A stretch of 64,000 nt of DNA from Microcoleus vaginatus HSN003 (GTDB lineage: Bacteria > Cyanobacteriota > Cyanobacteriia > Cyanobacteriales > Microcoleaceae): positions 3,968,001 through 4,032,000 of the forward strand of contig NZ_CP031705.1 of assembly GCF_022701255.1 (NCBI RefSeq), in the 5' to 3' direction. The notes below the pieces were generated by a model. It did not search any database and was not told the DNA's origin. It saw only the letters and a list, made by a program, of their open reading frames with translations. The stretch's first letter is position 1; each line of letters starts with the position of its first letter. Positions 61,370 to 64,000 of the stretch are shown piece after piece. Position numbers and translations under genes: made by a program.

Positions 61370-61777
61370 TCACAAATCCAAAAACGCCGCATCCACACCC
61401 TGCTCTCTGCGAATTTTCCCGTCCTTCTCAAACCAAGCCACGACCTGCTTAACTGTTAATTGTTCGATCGGGATCTCGGCTTCTGTCGCAATTTGCCTCA
61501 AAGGCCGCAAAGACGCCACCACCAAATTCGTAAAAAAGTTTTCAAAACTAGCATCAAGTTCGATCGACCCTTTAATACTCTCATCATTCTTAATCCAATC
61601 CATCACCTGCCCATTAGTCACCTCAGCCACCGGCAAACCAGTCTCCCCAGAAATTTGCTTGAGCACCCTCAAAGCATAAATTGCCACCCGCGCCGAAAAC
61701 TTCTCCTTCGACGACAGCAGCGCCATATCAACTTCGGCACACTCTTCCGGCTTTAAAAAATCTGCTAGCGGTTCCAT
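61370..61777 (-). CDS. Hypothetical protein with internal duplication; parent of the 5S-array remnants
   Basis: This is a 135-residue protein. Two similar helical units are visible: YALRVLKQISGETGLPVAEV followed by VMDWIKND, and ASLRPLRQIATEAEIPIEQL followed by VVAWFEKDGK. I know similar short proteins in cyanobacteria only as hypothetical. The C-terminal half recurs twice in the 5S array (59949, 60658), so this gene with the adjacent 5S gene was the unit that was duplicated. No operon partner upstream; a heptamer tract separates it from sufR. Confidence 0.75.
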   Translation of the reverse strand: MEPLADFLKPEECAEVDMALLSSKEKFSARVAIYALRVLKQISGETGLPVAEVTNGQVMDWIKNDESIKGSIELDASFENFFTNLVVASLRPLRQIATEAEIPIEQLTVKQVVAWFEKDGKIRREQGVDAAFLDL

Positions 61778-61785
61778 ATATTAAA

Positions 61786-61902
61786 AATTGGTAATTGGTA
61801 ATTAGTAATTGGTAATTAGTAATTGGAATTTAGGATTGGTAATTTGTAATTAGTAATTCTTATCCTTCTTCCTTCTTCCTTCTTCCTTCTTCCTTCTTCC
61901 TT
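61786..61902. repeat. Heptamer tracts between 61370 gene and sufR
   Basis: GGTAATT/AGTAATT heptamers (61788-61827, then degenerate) are followed by a CTTCCTT heptamer tract (61864-61902). The second tract enters the sufR coding region and encodes its last residues. Confidence 0.88.
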
Positions 61903-62564
61903 GCAATCAAATAACCGCAGCGGTGTTCCCCATCAATAATCCAGTGAGTCCGATCCACAATACAGTCCGGCAAAACCGCTGCAAACATTTCCAACTCATT
62001 GCCACACACACTCGGAAAAGTTTCAGCAACATTAGAAATGGCGCAGTTGTGTTCCATCAACACAAATCGATCGCCCTTAACGTCGCGATCGCACATCCCA
62101 ACCTCTACAGATTCTACAGGATAACACTCAGCCATATAACCTTCAGCCCTGCGGAGTTCCACCAACTTAGTCACCCGTTCTTGCAGCGAACCCGTACCCA
62201 CTAGCCGCCGGTAGTCCGTAGCCTTGCGCTGCCACTGTTTTCGCAAGATAGTAATCACTTGCTCGCGGCCGACGGTTTCCGCCAACGTATCCAGGAAAGA
62301 CACTGCAAAATCACCGTAACGATTCGGGAATCGATCGCGCCCCAGACTGGTAAGCTCATAAATGTGCTGCGGCCGCCCCATCCCAGCCTGAACCGACTGA
62401 TACTGAATCAGCCCCTCCGCTTCCAAATCCTTCAAGTGACGGCGAATCGCCTGCGGGCTGATATCCAAAGACTCCGCCAACTCAAGAGCCGTCCCCTGCC
62501 CCCCCTTGAGCAAATATTCCAGGATGTCTTGTTTGGTGGAAGTCTGCTGAGTAGTCTCCATCAT
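61860..62564 (-). CDS. sufR: SufR, iron-sulfur-dependent repressor of the suf operon
   Basis: This is a 234-residue protein. N-terminal DeoR/ArsR-like winged helix: GTALELAESLDISPQAIRRH LKDLE. The C-terminal cluster-binding region has Cys residues in MEHNCAISN, FPSVCGNELEM and EHRCGYLIA, as in known SufR. The natural protein should end near YLIARKK; here EEGRRKKEEG follows, encoded by the CTTCCTT heptamer tract. The start is ATG 62564 (or 62561); GTG at 62570 is possible. It is divergent from sufB with SufR-type operators between them, and represses suf genes when its cluster is present. Confidence 0.94.
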   Translation of the reverse strand: MMETTQQTSTKQDILEYLLKGGQGTALELAESLDISPQAIRRHLKDLEAEGLIQYQSVQAGMGRPQHIYELTSLGRDRFPNRYGDFAVSFLDTLAETVGREQVITILRKQWQRKATDYRRLVGTGSLQERVTKLVELRRAEGYMAECYPVESVEVGMCDRDVKGDRFVLMEHNCAISNVAETFPSVCGNELEMFAAVLPDCIVDRTHWIIDGEHRCGYLIARKKEEGRRKKEEG

Positions 62565-62594
62565 CTTCACAAAAAATTATTAATTTGACTTTGA

Positions 62595-62648
62595 CAATAT
62601 CACTGTTGTTAATGTAGCTTAAAATATACTAAAGCAACAAATCAGTTG
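62595..62648. promoter_or_regulatory. SufR operators between sufR and sufB
   Basis: The perfect site CAAC-AAATCA-GTTG is at 62635-62648. A second, imperfect site CAAT-ATCACT-GTTG is at 62595-62608. The known SufR recognition form is CAAC-N6-GTTG, with two sites in Synechocystis. The spacing of 40 bp (start to start) puts both on similar helix faces. Confidence 0.85.
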
Positions 62649-62750
62649 TTTTACTTCCTAGAGCAGCCCCCAGAACTCGCCGGGCCCCCGACAGTTCAGC
62701 GTCTGCCATCTTTGAGAGACTTATCCAGAACACTCGAAAGCGCAAAATTA

Positions 62751-64000
62751 ATGAGCTCTACAGTCACAACCCTAGTCAACCAGCCCTATAAATACGGTTT
62801 CGTCACCGACATCGAATCAGACACCATCGCCCGCGGCTTAAGCGAAGATGTAGTCCGCCTGATTTCCTCCAAGAAAAACGAACCGGAATTCATGCTGCAA
62901 TTCCGCCTCAAAGCATACCGGAAGTGGCTGACAATGACCGAGCCCACCTGGCCCCACGTCAACTATCCCGCGATCGACTACCAACAAATTATCTACTATT
63001 CCGCGCCCAAACAAAAGCCCAAAAAGCTCAACAGTTTGGACGAAGTTGATCCGACACTGCTAGAAACCTTCGAGAAACTCGGCATTCCCCTATCCGAACA
63101 AAAACGGCTCGGAAATGTCGCCGTTGACGCCGTTTTTGACAGCGTTTCAATTGCCACAACATTTAGAGAAAAGTTAGCCAAAGATGGTGTTATTTTCTGT
63201 TCCATCTCAGAAGCCGTCAAAGATTATCCCGAACTAATAGAAAAATATCTCGGCAGCGTCGTACCAGTCGGCGATAACTTTTTCGCAGCCCTCAACTCCG
63301 CCGTATTCAGCGACGGTTCCTTCGTTTACATTCCCAAAGGCGTCAAATGCCCGATGGAATTGTCAACCTATTTCCGCATCAACAACGGAGATTCCGGCCA
63401 GTTCGAGCGCACCCTAATTGTGGCAGAAGAAAACAGCTCAGTGTCTTACCTCGAAGGCTGCACCGCGCCCATGTTTGACACCAACCAACTGCACGCCGCC
63501 GTCGTGGAATTGGTAACAATGGACAATGCGGATATCAAATACTCCACCGTGCAAAACTGGTACGCTGGCGACGCCAACGGCAAAGGCGGCATTTACAACT
63601 TCGTGACGAAACGGGGTTTGTGTCAGGGAGTTAATTCTAAGATTTCTTGGACACAAGTAGAAACCGGTTCCGCGATTACTTGGAAATATCCCAGTTGCGT
63701 GTTAGTCGGCGACAACTCGGTGGGTGAATTCTACTCAGTAGCGCTGACAAATAACAAGCAGCAAGCTGACACCGGCACCAAAATGATCCACGTTGGTAAA
63801 AACACTCGCAGCACGATTATTTCTAAGGGAATTTCTGCGGGTAATTCATCCAACAGCTATCGCGGCTTGGTGAAAATGGGGCCTAATGCTAAAGGCTCTC
63901 GCAATTACTCTCAATGCGATTCGATGCTGATTGGCGACAACGCTCAAGCGAATACTTTCCCTTATATTCAAGTGCAGAACCACACTGCTAAAGTCGAACA
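62751..64000 (+). CDS. sufB: SufB, Fe-S cluster scaffold subunit (3' end off window)
   Basis: The frame starts [20 protein letters not shown] at 62751 and is open to the right edge (416 codons visible of an expected 480 or so). Family landmarks are [71 protein letters not shown] and the C-terminal [14 protein letters not shown]. SufB works with SufC and SufD to assemble Fe-S clusters. The rest of the operon presumably follows outside the window. It is controlled from the divergent sufR region. Confidence 0.96.
   Translation, partial: MSSTVTTLVNQPYKYGFVTDIESDTIARGLSEDVVRLISSKKNEPEFMLQFRLKAYRKWLTMTEPTWPHVNYPAIDYQQIIYYSAPKQKPKKLNSLDEVDPTLLETFEKLGIPLSEQKRLGNVAVDAVFDSVSIATTFREKLAKDGVIFCSISEAVKDYPELIEKYLGSVVPVGDNFFAALNSAVFSDGSFVYIPKGVKCPMELSTYFRINNGDSGQFERTLIVAEENSSVSYLEGCTAPMFDTNQLHAAVVELVTMDNADIKYSTVQNWYAGDANGKGGIYNFVTKRGLCQGVNSKISWTQVETGSAITWKYPSCVLVGDNSVGEFYSVALTNNKQQADTGTKMIHVGKNTRSTIISKGISAGNSSNSYRGLVKMGPNAKGSRNYSQCDSMLIGDNAQANTFPYIQVQNHTAKVE

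Overview
The window reads as filamentous cyanobacterial chromosome of the Oscillatoriales type (Microcoleus/Oscillatoria/Phormidium-like). The evidence is the very frequent HIP1 octamer GCGATCGC, cyanobacteria-specific families (DUF1257/Ycf35 with DUF2997, SufR, a CYP110-type P450, TPR-CHAT proteases, vMAP-type kinase) and many short tandem repeats of 7-base period. Genus and species are inferred from style only.

Layout. 1-5.1 kb: a minus-strand operon of a TPR-CHAT protease, a small protein and a protein with a glycine-rich membrane segment that runs off the left edge. 5.1-30.5 kb: mostly ordinary chromosome (UbiH-like hydroxylase, two large PAS histidine kinases, a Ser/Thr kinase, a subtilase, a GH108 muramidase-like protein, a TPR-GT41 transferase, MiaE-like, GNAT, MAPEG, P450, ACT-malic enzyme, ArgRS). 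30.5-34.3 kb: a small defence patch with a RelE/ParE-type toxin-antitoxin pair and an AT-rich McrB/LlaJI-like restriction pair. 34.3-36.8 kb: an OFA-family transporter flanked by an intact ATP-grasp gene and a decayed copy of that gene's 3' end. 36.9-41.9 kb: an XRE repressor and ImmA-type metalloprotease face a five-gene cassette of unknown function. Three TTGA-N8-TCAA palindromes lie over both divergent promoters. This is the best candidate for an undescribed, protease-switched system. 42.2-49.2 kb: housekeeping genes (YiaA/B, ferredoxin, DUF1257, DUF2997, peptide-ABC permease, M16 protease, C39-like peptidase, nadC).

49.7-54.3 kb: one 805-codon reading frame is broken by two different IS630-family elements, each inserted at TA. 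Removing both (keeping one TA each) restores the frame exactly. Both elements carry an A9 slip site joining orfA to orfB. 54.4-56.9 kb: a broken antitoxin gene and a third histidine kinase. 57.0-61.8 kb: four 5S rRNA genes on the minus strand without 16S or 23S. Three of them each have their own TTGACA-17-TAAGGT promoter and a terminator, in tandem units of about 715 bp that also carry the decayed 3' half of the neighbouring gene. A frameshifted P450 gene separates the first (damaged) copy. 61.9-64 kb: sufR diverges from sufB across two SufR-type operators; sufB runs off the right edge.

All calls come from reading the sequence and from knowledge of the families; no database search was run. 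Domain boundaries are approximate.
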